Of a stretch of 62,586 nt of DNA, positions 43,200-54,370 are shown piece after piece (within the stretch, counting starts at the first letter, position 1; every line of letters begins with the position of its first letter). The stretch is taken from contig NZ_JOGO01000047.1 of assembly GCF_000719475.1 (NCBI RefSeq), positions 1-62,586 on the forward strand, read 5' to 3'. The translations under genes and the position numbers were made by a program. Source of the DNA: Streptomyces sp. NRRL F-5630 (lineage in GTDB: Bacteria; Actinomycetota; Actinomycetes; Streptomycetales; Streptomycetaceae). The notes under the pieces are model-generated. The model was not told the DNA's origin. It ran no database searches and was given only the letters and a program-made list of their open reading frames with translations.

Positions 43200-45059
43200 T
43201 CAGTCCACGGTGACCACCACCGAGTGCCAGCCGCTCGACCCGTCAGGCACCGTCCCGGCCCGCTTCGCCGTCTGGCGGCGGCCGTTGCCGTCCGTGGCGC
43301 GCACCGTGAGGGTGTGCGTGCCGGGGGTCGCCCGCCAGGGGAGCGACCACTGCCGCCACGTGTCCCGGGTGTCCTGCGCGGCGAGGACGGCGGGGCGCCA
43401 GCGTCCTTCGTCGACCCGCACCTCGACCTTCTCGATGCCCCGGTGCTGCGCCCAGGCGACGCCCGCGATCGTCACCGTGCCCGCCTTCGGGCGCGCCAGC
43501 GGCTTCGGGGTGTCGATGCGGGCCGAGGTCTTGACGGGCGCCTCGCGGGCCCAGTCCCGCCTGACCCAGTACGGGTCGTAGGCGGCGAAGCTCGTCAGCT
43601 CGATGCTCTCGATCCACTTGCACGCCGACACGTAGCCGTACAGCCCCGGCACAACCATCCGCACCGGGAAACCGTGCGTGAAGGGGAGCGGTTCGCCGTT
43701 CATGCCGAAGGCGAGGAGCGCGTCGCGCCCGTCCATGACGTCCTCGACGGGGGTCCCGAGCGTCATGCCGTCGACCGAGCGGGCCACGAGCTGGTCGGCC
43801 TTCCCGCCGCGCGAGGGGGGCCGTACGCCCGCCTCCCTGAGCAGCGGCGCGAGCGGCGCCCCGAGCCAGCGCGCGTTGCCCACGTACGGGCCGCCGACCT
43901 CGTTCGACACGCACGTCAGCGTGATGTCGCGCTCGACCGTCTCGCGCCGGAGCAGGTCGGCGAAGCTCAGCTCGATGTCCTCGCGCACGCCCTCCCCGTG
44001 GACCTTCAGGCGCCACGCACCGGCGTCGAGGTGCGGCACCACGAGGGCGGTGTCGACGCGGTAGAAGTCCTTGTTCGGGGTCGTGAAGGGCGACAGGCCG
44101 GGGACGCGCAGCCGCGCTCCGGCCGGTACCGGGCGGGCCGGAGAGTCCGGGCGCGGGAGCCTGAGCGCGTCCCGCGAGGCCACCGCGTCCGCGATGTCCC
44201 CGCCCGCGAGCGCCCGCCCGGCCGCCCCGGCCGCCGTCGCGCCGACAGCCGTCGCGGCGGCGAGCAGGACGAAGTGACGGCGGTCCCACGGCTCAGTGGG
44301 AGGAGCCTGCGCCCCGGCCTCCGTACCGCCGCCGAGAGCACCGCCCTTGGCCTCGGCCGGCGCGGGCTCGGCAACGCCGTCGCCTGCGGCCCCCGCGGCT
44401 TCCGTACCGCTCTCGCCCGCACGCCGCGTGCGCTCCCCGCGCCCCTCGTCCTCCCCGTGCTCCCCCTGCTCCTCGTGTGAACGGCCCCCAGGGTTCCCCT
44501 CGGTCCCCCGGGGGCCGTCGGGCGCGGTGGCGCCCCGAATGCGCCACCGCCCGAGCGATCCGGGCCACACCCACGGCGGCAGGTACGCACCGGCGTACAC
44601 CGGTCCCACCAGCAGGTACAGCAGGACCGCGCCCGACGCCGCCCCCACGAGGGAGGGCAGCGTGTCCGTGACGCCCGCGCTGTCCGGGCGGCCCAGGGCC
44701 GCGAGGGCGCCGACGACGCCGATCGCGAGGACCCCGGCCGCGCCGCTCAGACGCCACCGGGTGGCGAGCGCGCCGAGCGCGAGGGCGAGCAGGGCGAGGA
44801 CCGCGAGGATCCCCAGTTCGAGCACGCGCTTGTCGTTGCCGCCGAACTCGCGGATCGCCCACGTCTTGAGCGGGGTCGGTACGAGGTCGACCGCGGCGCT
44901 CCCGACGACGGCGACCGGACCCGTCTCGGCCCGCCCGAGACCGGCCGCGAGTTGACCGGCCGCGAGGGCAGCGTAGCCCGCGAGCAGACCGGCGAGCCCG
45001 CCCACCGCCCGGCGGGCGAGGGGACGGGGCGCTCGGCGCCGTGCGGTGTTCCGGGTCAT
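43200..45059 (-). CDS. Membrane-bound molybdopterin-dependent oxidoreductase (sulfite-oxidase fold)
   Basis: 619 aa. The first part (about 15-180) has several transmembrane helices; a charged loop leads to another hydrophobic segment preceded by RRHFVLLAA. The extracytoplasmic sulfite-oxidase-like domain has the Moco ligand Cys383 in TLTCVSNEVGG, preceded by TPNKDFYRVDTALVVP, and followed by GFPVRMVVPGLYG. The C-terminal dimer domain contains VAWAQHRGIEKVEV. Substrate unknown. ATG 45059 is preferred over 45068 because a SigK-type -10 covers 45067-45071, making the transcript leaderless from 45059. Confidence 0.88.
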   Translation of the reverse strand: MTRNTARRRAPRPLARRAVGGLAGLLAGYAALAAGQLAAGLGRAETGPVAVVGSAAVDLVPTPLKTWAIREFGGNDKRVLELGILAVLALLALALGALATRWRLSGAAGVLAIGVVGALAALGRPDSAGVTDTLPSLVGAASGAVLLYLLVGPVYAGAYLPPWVWPGSLGRWRIRGATAPDGPRGTEGNPGGRSHEEQGEHGEDEGRGERTRRAGESGTEAAGAAGDGVAEPAPAEAKGGALGGGTEAGAQAPPTEPWDRRHFVLLAAATAVGATAAGAAGRALAGGDIADAVASRDALRLPRPDSPARPVPAGARLRVPGLSPFTTPNKDFYRVDTALVVPHLDAGAWRLKVHGEGVREDIELSFADLLRRETVERDITLTCVSNEVGGPYVGNARWLGAPLAPLLREAGVRPPSRGGKADQLVARSVDGMTLGTPVEDVMDGRDALLAFGMNGEPLPFTHGFPVRMVVPGLYGYVSACKWIESIELTSFAAYDPYWVRRDWAREAPVKTSARIDTPKPLARPKAGTVTIAGVAWAQHRGIEKVEVRVDEGRWRPAVLAAQDTRDTWRQWSLPWRATPGTHTLTVRATDGNGRRQTAKRAGTVPDGSSGWHSVVVTVD

Positions 45060-45066
45060 GCGAGGC

Positions 45067-45094
45067 ATTCGGAGCCACCCGCGCCTCCGGATGG
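45067..45094 (-). promoter_or_regulatory. SigK-type promoter for the molybdo-oxidoreductase gene
   Basis: On the minus strand, CCATCC (45094-45089) and CGAAT (45071-45067) are separated by 17 nt. This equals the consensus reported for mycobacterial SigK (CCATCC-N16/17-CGAAT). Transcription would start at about the ATG at 45059. Confidence 0.8.
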
Positions 45095-45163
45095 GTGCCG
45101 AGGCCCGGTTCACCCGTTCGTGGGAATTCCGGGAGGCGAGAGGAAGAAGAGCGCACCTGAGAC

Positions 45164-45190
45164 CCATCCCCGCCGCGCACCGCTCCGTAT
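45164..45190 (+). promoter_or_regulatory. SigK-type promoter for the lipid-modification operon
   Basis: CCATCC at 45164-45169, 16-nt spacer, CGTAT at 45186-45190: one mismatch to the SigK -10. It lies 46 nt before the ATG at 45236, which has its own GGGAGGA. Confidence 0.7.
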
Positions 45191-45235
45191 CCCCCACGAC
45201 AGTTGCCAGGACAGGCGCGGCGGGAGGAACCAGAG

Positions 45236-46543
45236 ATGCGCACCCACGACCACGGCGGCCCGGCACAGCCGGGCGCGGCCCCGCACACGGCCGTCATCGG
45301 CGCGGGTGTCGCGGGGCTCACCGCCGCGCACGTCCTCACCGGGTCGCGGCCGGTCGACCTGTACGAGGCGGACGAGCGGCTCGGCGGGCACGCGCACACG
45401 CACGAGGTGCTGGACAGCCGCGGCCTGCCCGTGCACGTCGACTCGGGCTTCATCGTGCACAACCGGCGCACGTACCCGACGCTCCTGCGGCTCTTCGCGG
45501 AACTCGGCGTCGAGACGCGCGAGTCGGAGATGAGCATGTCCGTGCGCTGCGAGGGCTGCGGGCTGGAGTACGCGGGCGCGCGCGGCCCCGGCGGGCTGCT
45601 CGCCGCACCCCGGAACGCGCTCCGCGCCCCGTACCGGCGGCTGCTGCGCGAGGTGCCCCGCTTCCACCGTGCCGCGCGGGCGACGCTCGCCGCGCCCGAA
45701 CCCGACGAGGCGGCACCCGAGACGCTCTCCCGCTTCCTCACCGCGCACCGCTTCTCGCGCTACTTCGTCACGCACTTCATGACGCCGCTCGTCGCCGCCG
45801 TCTGGTCCTGCGACGCGCACACGGCGCTGCGCTACCCGGCCCGTTACCTCTTCCGCTTCCTCGACCACCACGGGCTGCTCTCGGTGACCGGCTCGCCGTC
45901 CTGGCGCACGGTGTCCGGCGGTTCGCGCACGTACGTGGAGCTGCTCGCCAAGCGCTTGCACCGCGTCCGTACGGGCACGCCCGTGCGCGCGGTGCGGCGG
46001 CACGCGGACGGCGTGGACGTCATGGACGGCGGCGGCACGACCCGTACGTACCAGTCCGTCGTCATCGCGACCCATCCCGACCAGGCGCTCGCCCTCCTCG
46101 CGGACCCGAGCGAGGCCGAGAGCGCCGCGCTCGGCGCCTTCCGCTACTCGCGCAACCCGACGCTCCTGCACTCCGACACCTCGGTGCTCCCCCGCGCCCC
46201 GCGCGCCCGCGCCTCCTGGAACTACCTCCTGCCCGGCTGCGCGGCGCCCGCCGACCACGTGCGGATCTCGTACGACATGAACCGCTTGCAGGGGCTCAGG
46301 ACGCCGGACCGCTACCTCGTGACGCTCAACGGCGAGGACCGCGTGGACCCGCGCTCGGTGCTCGCCCGCATGGTGTACGAACACCCCGTCTACACCCCGG
46401 AGTCGGTGAGTGCGCAGCGGCTCCTGCCCGCGCTCAACCAGGGCCGCACGGCCTTCGCCGGTGCCTACTTCGGCTGGGGCTTCCACGAGGACGGGGCGCT
46501 CTCGGGGGCGCGCGCCGCCGAGTCGCTGGGGGGTCGCTGGTGA
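45236..46543 (+). CDS. FAD-dependent amine-oxidase-like protein (Rv0449c-like)
   Basis: 435 aa. The dinucleotide fold starts with VIGAGVAGLTAAHVL (GxGxxG at 22-27) and continues LYEADERLGGHAHT, then DSGFIVHNRRTYPTLLRLF. The C-terminal half has FAGAYFGWGFHEDGALSG, the second FAD-contact region. In other bacteria relatives act on unsaturated phospholipid acyl chains beside a CFA-type methyltransferase. It is the first of four genes joined by 4-bp overlaps, and Mycobacterium tuberculosis has the same gene order from Rv0449c to Rv0446c. Confidence 0.9.
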   Translation: MRTHDHGGPAQPGAAPHTAVIGAGVAGLTAAHVLTGSRPVDLYEADERLGGHAHTHEVLDSRGLPVHVDSGFIVHNRRTYPTLLRLFAELGVETRESEMSMSVRCEGCGLEYAGARGPGGLLAAPRNALRAPYRRLLREVPRFHRAARATLAAPEPDEAAPETLSRFLTAHRFSRYFVTHFMTPLVAAVWSCDAHTALRYPARYLFRFLDHHGLLSVTGSPSWRTVSGGSRTYVELLAKRLHRVRTGTPVRAVRRHADGVDVMDGGGTTRTYQSVVIATHPDQALALLADPSEAESAALGAFRYSRNPTLLHSDTSVLPRAPRARASWNYLLPGCAAPADHVRISYDMNRLQGLRTPDRYLVTLNGEDRVDPRSVLARMVYEHPVYTPESVSAQRLLPALNQGRTAFAGAYFGWGFHEDGALSGARAAESLGGRW

Positions 46544-47304
46544 CCGCGCGCACCGCGGACTTCCCGGGACCTGCCGCCCTCTACCCCTGCGAGGTCTTCC
46601 ACCTCCGCAGCCGTCCGGTGCGCCGGCACGTCCGCCACCGCACCTACCTGTGGTACGTGGACGCCGACCGCCCGCCGCGACTCCCGCGCCCGCTGGGCGC
46701 CCTGGCCCGCTTCGACCCGCGCGACCACTTCGGCGGCACCGCGCCCACGCTGCGCGCCGGGCTCGACCGCTTCCTCGCCGCGCACGGCATCGACCTGCGC
46801 GGCGGGCCCGTGCGGCTCCTCGCGCACGCCCGCGTGTGCGGGTACGTGTTCAACCCGCTCAGCCTGTGGTGGTGCCACGACCCGCGGGGCGCGCTCGTGT
46901 GCGTCGTCGCGGAGGTGCACAACACGTACGGGGAGCGGCACGCGTACCTGCTCGGGCCCGAGCAAGCACAGGGCGGGGAGGGGGAGTTCAGCGTCCCGAA
47001 GGAGTTCTACGTCTCGCCCTTCTTCCCCGTCGACGGCTCCTACCGCATGCGGCTCCCCGAGCCGGGCGCGCGTCTCTCGCTCGCCGTGCGCCTGGAGCGC
47101 GAGGGCACCCGGCCCTTCCTCGCGACGGTGCGCGGGCACCGCGTCCCCGCCCGTACCGCGACCGTGCTGCGCGCCTCGCTGCGGCACCCCCTCTCGACCC
47201 TCGTCGTGTCGGCCGCGATCCGCGCCCACGGCATCCGTCTCTACCTGCGCGGTCTGCCCGTCGTCCGGCGACCGCGCCACCCGCTCCAGGAGGGAATGCG
47301 GTGA
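46540..47304 (+). CDS. DUF1365 protein (Rv0448c-like)
   Basis: 254 aa. Diagnostic parts are CEVFHLRSRPVRRHVRHRTY at the front, YVFNPLSLWWCHDP in the middle, AEVHNTYGERHAYLL, and KEFYVSPFFPVDGSY. The domain is always found with FAD-oxidase and CFA-synthase genes; its reaction is not known. GTG 46540 overlaps the preceding stop, so translation is coupled. Confidence 0.88.
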   Translation: MTARTADFPGPAALYPCEVFHLRSRPVRRHVRHRTYLWYVDADRPPRLPRPLGALARFDPRDHFGGTAPTLRAGLDRFLAAHGIDLRGGPVRLLAHARVCGYVFNPLSLWWCHDPRGALVCVVAEVHNTYGERHAYLLGPEQAQGGEGEFSVPKEFYVSPFFPVDGSYRMRLPEPGARLSLAVRLEREGTRPFLATVRGHRVPARTATVLRASLRHPLSTLVVSAAIRAHGIRLYLRGLPVVRRPRHPLQEGMR

Positions 47305-48620
47305 CCGCCCCCACCACCAGGACCCAGGCCACGCACGCCACGCGCGCCACGAGCACCACGCGCGCGGGCTCCGTCGCGCCGCTCACGATCGACCCCGCGC
47401 GCTGGCCCGACGTCGCCTCCGTGCCCGCCAGTTCGGCGGCCCGCTCGGCGGTCACGCGCCGCCTCGTGCGCCACGCGCTGCGCCGGCTGCCGCTGCTCGT
47501 CCGCTTCCCCGACGGCAGCAGGCTCGGGCTCGGCGGCCCGCTCATCGACATCCGCGACGCCGACGCCTTCCACGCGCGCCTCGGCCGCTTCGGCCTCATC
47601 GGCTTCGGCGAGTCGTACATGGCGGGCGAGTGGGACGCCCCCGACCCGGTCGCCGCGCTGACCGTGCTCGCCGGGAACGCCGCCGGGCTGGTCCCCGGGC
47701 CGCTCCAGCGCCTGCGCGGCCTGTGGGCCCCGCGCCGTCCCGAGGCACACCGGGGCACACCGGCGAACGCGCGCGACAACATCGGCGCGCACTACGACCT
47801 CTCCAACGACCTCTTCGGCGTCTTCCTCGACGAGACCCTCACCTACTCCTCCGCCGTCTTCCGCGCCCTCCCGGCCCGCTGGGAGAACCTCGCGGGAGCC
47901 CAGCGCCACAAGATCGACCGGCTCCTCGACCTCGCCGGGGTCCGCTCGGGCACCCGGCTGCTGGAGATCGGCACGGGGTGGGGCGAGCTGGCCCTGCGGG
48001 CCGCCGCGCGCGGCGCGCACGTCACCTCGCTGACCCTCTCCGCCGAGCAGCGTGCGCTCGCCCTGGAGCGGGTCGCTGCGGCCGGGCTCGGCGACCGCGT
48101 GCGCGTTGAGCTGTGCGACTACCGGGAGGCGGAGGGGAGGTACGACGCCGTCGTCAGCGTCGAGATGATCGAGGCCGTCGGGCACGAGTTCCTGCCCGTC
48201 TACTTCGAGACGATCGACGCGCGCCTGCGCCCGGGCGGGCGGGCCGCGCTCCAGGCGATCACGATGCCCGACGACCGGATGCGCGCGAGCCGCGACACCC
48301 ACACCTGGATAGGCAAGTACGTCTTCCCCGGCGGCCTCATCCCCTCCGCCGAGTCGATCGAGGCCGTCACCGCGCGCCGCACCGCGCTCCGCGCGACCCG
48401 CGCCGACTCCTTCGGCGCGCACTACGCGGAAACGTTGCGCCTGTGGCGAGAGCGCTTCACCGCGCGCGCCGACGAGGTCGGGGCGCTCGGCTTCGACGCG
48501 GTCTTCCGCCGCCTGTGGACCTTCTACCTCGCCTACTCCGAGGCGGGGTTCAGGTCGGGCTACCTGGACGTGCGGCAGTACCAGTTCACGAAGGACGCGC
48601 GAGCCGGGCGCTCGTCGTGA
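47301..48620 (+). CDS. Cyclopropane-fatty-acid-synthase-like methyltransferase (UfaA1-like)
   Basis: 439 aa. An N-terminal sterol-carrier-like part (about 60-150) precedes the SAM-dependent domain with RDNIGAHYDLSNDLFGVFLDE, the SAM motif LLEIGTGWGEL near 218-228, and VSVEMIEAVGHEF with the active-site Glu. It should methylate or cyclopropanate double bonds of membrane lipids with SAM. In M. tuberculosis the same position is ufaA1. GTG 47301 overlaps the DUF1365 stop. Confidence 0.9.
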   Translation: MTAPTTRTQATHATRATSTTRAGSVAPLTIDPARWPDVASVPASSAARSAVTRRLVRHALRRLPLLVRFPDGSRLGLGGPLIDIRDADAFHARLGRFGLIGFGESYMAGEWDAPDPVAALTVLAGNAAGLVPGPLQRLRGLWAPRRPEAHRGTPANARDNIGAHYDLSNDLFGVFLDETLTYSSAVFRALPARWENLAGAQRHKIDRLLDLAGVRSGTRLLEIGTGWGELALRAAARGAHVTSLTLSAEQRALALERVAAAGLGDRVRVELCDYREAEGRYDAVVSVEMIEAVGHEFLPVYFETIDARLRPGGRAALQAITMPDDRMRASRDTHTWIGKYVFPGGLIPSAESIEAVTARRTALRATRADSFGAHYAETLRLWRERFTARADEVGALGFDAVFRRLWTFYLAYSEAGFRSGYLDVRQYQFTKDARAGRSS

Positions 48621-49477
48621 GCTTTCCCTGGGGAGCCTTCGCGCTCGGCCTCGCGCCCGCCGCCGGAGCCTCCGCGCTCGTCCTCGGGTGCACATGGCTG
48701 CTCTCGCGGCGGCGCGGGCTCTACCGGTACGTGGACAGCGCCTGGGGCTTCGCCTTCGCCCTCCTCGCGGTGGTCGCGTGGCTTTTCGCGTACGGGGACG
48801 GCTCGCGGGGTCCCGGCGATCCCCTCCGGGCGGGCCTCGCCGTCGCGCTCACCGTGGTGTGGGGGCTGCGCCTCGGCGTGCACATCGCCCGCCGGGGCCG
48901 GGGCAAGGGCGAGGACCCGCGCTACGACCGGATGCTGTCCAAGGCCCCGGAGGGCACCCCGCGCCCGCGCTACGCGCTCCGCGTCGTCACGCTGCCCCAG
49001 GCCGCGCTCGTGTGGCTCGTCTCCGTCCCCGTGCAGGCGGCGGTGCTCCTGCCGTACGGGACGTGGTGGGTCACGTGGCTCGGCGTGGCCCTGTGGGCGC
49101 TCGGCCTGTTCTTCGAGGCGGTCGGCGACGCGCAGATGGCCCGGTTCAAGGCCGAGCCCGCGCACCGGGGCGCGCTCATCGACACCGGGCTGTGGCGCTG
49201 GACCCGGCACCCGAACTACTTCGGCGACTTCGCGGTGTGGTGGGGGCTGTGGCTGCTCACCGCCCCGCCCCCCGGCGCCCCCGCCGCCGCCTGGGGACCC
49301 GCCGCCGCGACCCTCGTCTCGCCGCTGCTCATGACGTATCTGCTCGTCTTCGGCAGCGGCAAGCGGCTCACGGAGCGGGGCATGGCCGAGCGCGAGGGCT
49401 GGCAGCGGTACGCGGCCCGGACGAGCGGCTTCCTGCCGTGGCCGCGGGGGGTGTGGCCGAAGGGGCGCGGGGACTGA
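48617..49477 (+). CDS. DUF1295 membrane protein, steroid-reductase-like (Rv0446c-like)
   Basis: 286 aa, about six to seven hydrophobic segments. The C-terminal signature RRGRGKGEDPRYDRM, DTGLWRWTRHPNYFGDF and the final GWQRYAARTSGFLPW are characteristic of DUF1295 / 3-oxo-5-alpha-steroid 4-dehydrogenase folds. Probably a lipid double-bond reductase of the same pathway. GTG 48617 overlaps the methyltransferase stop. In mycobacteria sigK follows directly; here it lies 8.1 kb further. Confidence 0.9.
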   Translation: MSFPWGAFALGLAPAAGASALVLGCTWLLSRRRGLYRYVDSAWGFAFALLAVVAWLFAYGDGSRGPGDPLRAGLAVALTVVWGLRLGVHIARRGRGKGEDPRYDRMLSKAPEGTPRPRYALRVVTLPQAALVWLVSVPVQAAVLLPYGTWWVTWLGVALWALGLFFEAVGDAQMARFKAEPAHRGALIDTGLWRWTRHPNYFGDFAVWWGLWLLTAPPPGAPAAAWGPAAATLVSPLLMTYLLVFGSGKRLTERGMAEREGWQRYAARTSGFLPWPRGVWPKGRGD

Positions 49478-49578
49478 CACGGGGGCGGAGGCCGGGACGT
49501 GCGCCGAGCCGGGACATGCGCCCGGTCCGGGGGTCGCGCCGGGCGGCAGCGCCCCGGCCGGCCGCCCCCGGGCGCGCC

Positions 49579-50907
49579 TCAGCGCCGGGTCAGGATGTCG
49601 CCCAGCACCGTGTGCACGTACGTGTTCGGGTGCTTGCCGTTGAAGCGGTCGGCGGAGGGGCCCTCGGCCGTGACCGGCACGGCGACCGAGGTGTGCTGGC
49701 CCGTGGTCCAGTCGATCGTGAAGGACTTGTCCGAGTTGCGGACCGGGAAGGGCCCGTCCTCGGTGGACTGGCCCGAGCCCGACTCGTCGGACGGGTCGTT
49801 CTCCTCGACGGCGAGGCCGCCCGTCTCGTGGTCGGCGGTGACGACGAGCAGCGTGTCGGGGTGCGTGGCCACGTACTGGCGCGCGACCGCCACGGTGCGC
49901 TCCAGCTGCCGCATCGACTCCAGGGTCTTCTCGGCGTTGTTGGCGTGCGCGAACTCGTCGACCCCCTCCTCCTCGACCATGAGGAAGAAGCCGTTCGTGT
50001 TCTTGTTCTTCCCCTTGCCGTCGAGCGTGTCGAGCGCCTTGGCCGTCATCGTCGCGAGGTCGACGACCGGCTTGTAGACGTCGCCCTGCCCCTCGGGCTT
50101 CTGCTGGAACATCTCCTCGTTGGCGAAGAGGCCGAGCAGCTTCCCGTCCTTCGCCTTCGCCGCGCCGAGCCGCTTGGCGGAGGAGACGTACTCGTACCCC
50201 TTCTTCTTCGCCTTCGCGACGAGGTTCCCCTTCGTGCCCTTGCTCCCCTCGCTCGGGTCCTCGGCGGGCTTGTCGGGGAAGGCGCCCGGGGTACCCTTCG
50301 GCAGCCACCAGTCCTCGCCGCCGCCGAGGATCACGTCCGGCTTCGAGACGTCGAGGTAGTGGCGCGCGATCTCGTCCTGCTGGCCCCGGTCGGCGGTCTG
50401 GGAGAAGAACGCGGCGGGGGAGGCGTCGGTGACCTGCGCGGTCGTGACGAGACCGGTCCGCTTCCCGGCGGCCTTGGCCTGCTGGCCGAGCGTGGCGAGC
50501 TTGTTGCCGTCCACGTCGACGCTGATCGCGCCGTTGTACGTCTTCTCGCCGGTCGCCCAGGCGGAGGCGGCGGCGGCCGAGTCGGTGACGACGGCCTTCG
50601 GGTCGTGCGGGCTCGTCGTGAGCTGCCCGGCGACGGGGAGCTTGTCCATGGTCAGCTCGCCGTCGAGACCGGCGAGGTAGAGCCGGGCGGCCTCGCGCGC
50701 GGCGGGGCCCATGCCGTCGCCGTTGACGAAGATGACGTTCTTGGCCTTGGTCGCCTTCCCGGCGGCGGCCCGAGGGGACTTCTCGCCCTGCGGCGCCTGG
50801 GCGGAGGCCCCCAGGGTGGGGCTGACCACCATCGTGACGACCGCCGTCGCCGCGACGGCGGCGAGGGTCGTGCCGAGGCGGCGGGGCTTGCGGCTGATGC
50901 TGTCCAC
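49579..50907 (-). CDS. phoA: Secreted alkaline phosphatase
   Basis: 442 aa. The signal peptide contains RKPRRLGTTLAAVAATAVV. The metal-binding NGDGMG (62-67) and the nucleophile Ser110 in VTDSAAAASAWATG are present, as are VEEEGVDEFAHANN and VTADHETGG with metal-binding His residues. It releases phosphate from extracellular esters. A PHO box 119 nt upstream indicates PhoR-PhoP control. Confidence 0.92.
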   Translation of the reverse strand: MDSISRKPRRLGTTLAAVAATAVVTMVVSPTLGASAQAPQGEKSPRAAAGKATKAKNVIFVNGDGMGPAAREAARLYLAGLDGELTMDKLPVAGQLTTSPHDPKAVVTDSAAAASAWATGEKTYNGAISVDVDGNKLATLGQQAKAAGKRTGLVTTAQVTDASPAAFFSQTADRGQQDEIARHYLDVSKPDVILGGGEDWWLPKGTPGAFPDKPAEDPSEGSKGTKGNLVAKAKKKGYEYVSSAKRLGAAKAKDGKLLGLFANEEMFQQKPEGQGDVYKPVVDLATMTAKALDTLDGKGKNKNTNGFFLMVEEEGVDEFAHANNAEKTLESMRQLERTVAVARQYVATHPDTLLVVTADHETGGLAVEENDPSDESGSGQSTEDGPFPVRNSDKSFTIDWTTGQHTSVAVPVTAEGPSADRFNGKHPNTYVHTVLGDILTRR

Positions 50908-51025
50908 GGGTCTGCTCCCCGGTGCTCGTGGTGGACCGCGCGGGCCCTGCGGGCTTCGCGCGGACGGTGCGGGCTCCGGCCGGTGAGGACCGTCGCGCCG
51001 AGGACGCTAAGGACGGCAACGGGCG

Positions 51026-51047
51026 CCGGGGTGAACGGCGGGTGAGC
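51026..51047 (-). promoter_or_regulatory. PHO box upstream of phoA
   Basis: On the minus strand GCTCACCCGCC and GTTCACCCCGG follow each other, an 11-nt direct repeat with the PhoP unit GTTCACC. This is the standard PhoP binding unit in Streptomyces. Confidence 0.75.
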
Positions 51048-51208
51048 GACGGAGGCGAAAAGGGTGTCAGGACAATCCGGCCGTCGCGGGCACGGTGCCC
51101 GGACCGGCCCCGCTCCGGCCGCACGTGGCCGGGCCGTCCGCCCGTCACGCCCTCGCCCCGCGCCCGGCCTCCACCTGGCCCGGCACGGCTCGCCCTGAGC
51201 GCCCCCGC

Positions 51209-51975
51209 TCACTCCCCGGCGATGAGCAGCCGGTACCCGTAGTCCACGGCGTCGCGGGTCAGCAGCTCGGCGTGGCGGCGGTGCCACTCCCCCGACTCCA
51301 GGTCGGCCCGCAGCCGCGCGACGGCGGGCCCGACGACGGAGCCGGGGAGCTGCGCGAACGTCGAACTCGCCGCCCGCACGGCGGGATCGAGGAACATCTC
51401 GGGCCGCCGCCAGTACGCGGTCTGGAAGCCGTCCGTGAAGTCGTGCGGGATGGGGAACGGCACGACGCTTGCGCCCCCATCGCCTCGGCCATCTCGGACA
51501 GGGGCGCGAACCGGGCCCGCTCCATCGCGCGGATCTCCGGGACGTACTCCCCGACCACCCACAGTTCGGGCCGGTGATCCGGGTCCCACGTGAAGAGGAG
51601 CCGCCTGCGCGCCACGCGCCGCAACTCGGCGAGCCCCCGCAGCGGATCGGGCCAGTGGTGCACGGTCAGGACAGCCATGGCCGCGTCGAACGCGCCGTCG
51701 GCGAAGGGAAGAGCCGACGCACTGGCCCGTACCTTTCGCGCCCCGGGGTGCTGGTCGAGCATGACCCGCGAGGGATCGACGGCGACGACCTCCGCGTCGG
51801 CCGGCTCGTACGAGCCCGTGCCCGCGCCGACGTTGACGACCGTGCGGGCCCCGCCCAGGCCCTCGCGGATCAGCGCGGCGAGCCGGGGATCGGGCTGCCG
51901 CACCCGCCGGTAACCGACACCGATGCGGTCGTAGACGGGGGACGGGCCGGGAGTGGCGGAAGCAGACGGGTTCAT
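51209..51975 (-). pseudogene. SAM-dependent methyltransferase gene with one frameshift
   Basis: The first 165 codons encode a class I methyltransferase (VVNVGAGTGSYEPAD as SAM motif, VLTVHHWPDPLRGLAELRRV). After MAEAMGA the sense continues in another frame with VVPFPIPHDFTDGFQTAYWRR, ending at 51209. The break is at a run of five G (minus strand, about 51475-51479), so a single-base indel explains it. It may be a sequencing error or a true inactivation. Together both parts give the family length of about 255 aa. Confidence 0.8.
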
Positions 51976-52068
51976 GCGCCTGATCCCACCACCCCGCGCC
52001 CCGCCCGGGAAGACCGTCCACCGGGCCGGGAAGGCCGACGACCGCCGCCGCGCGGCCCGGCTCCGGCG

Positions 52069-54366
<2,298 letters not shown>

Positions 54367-54370
<4 letters not shown>

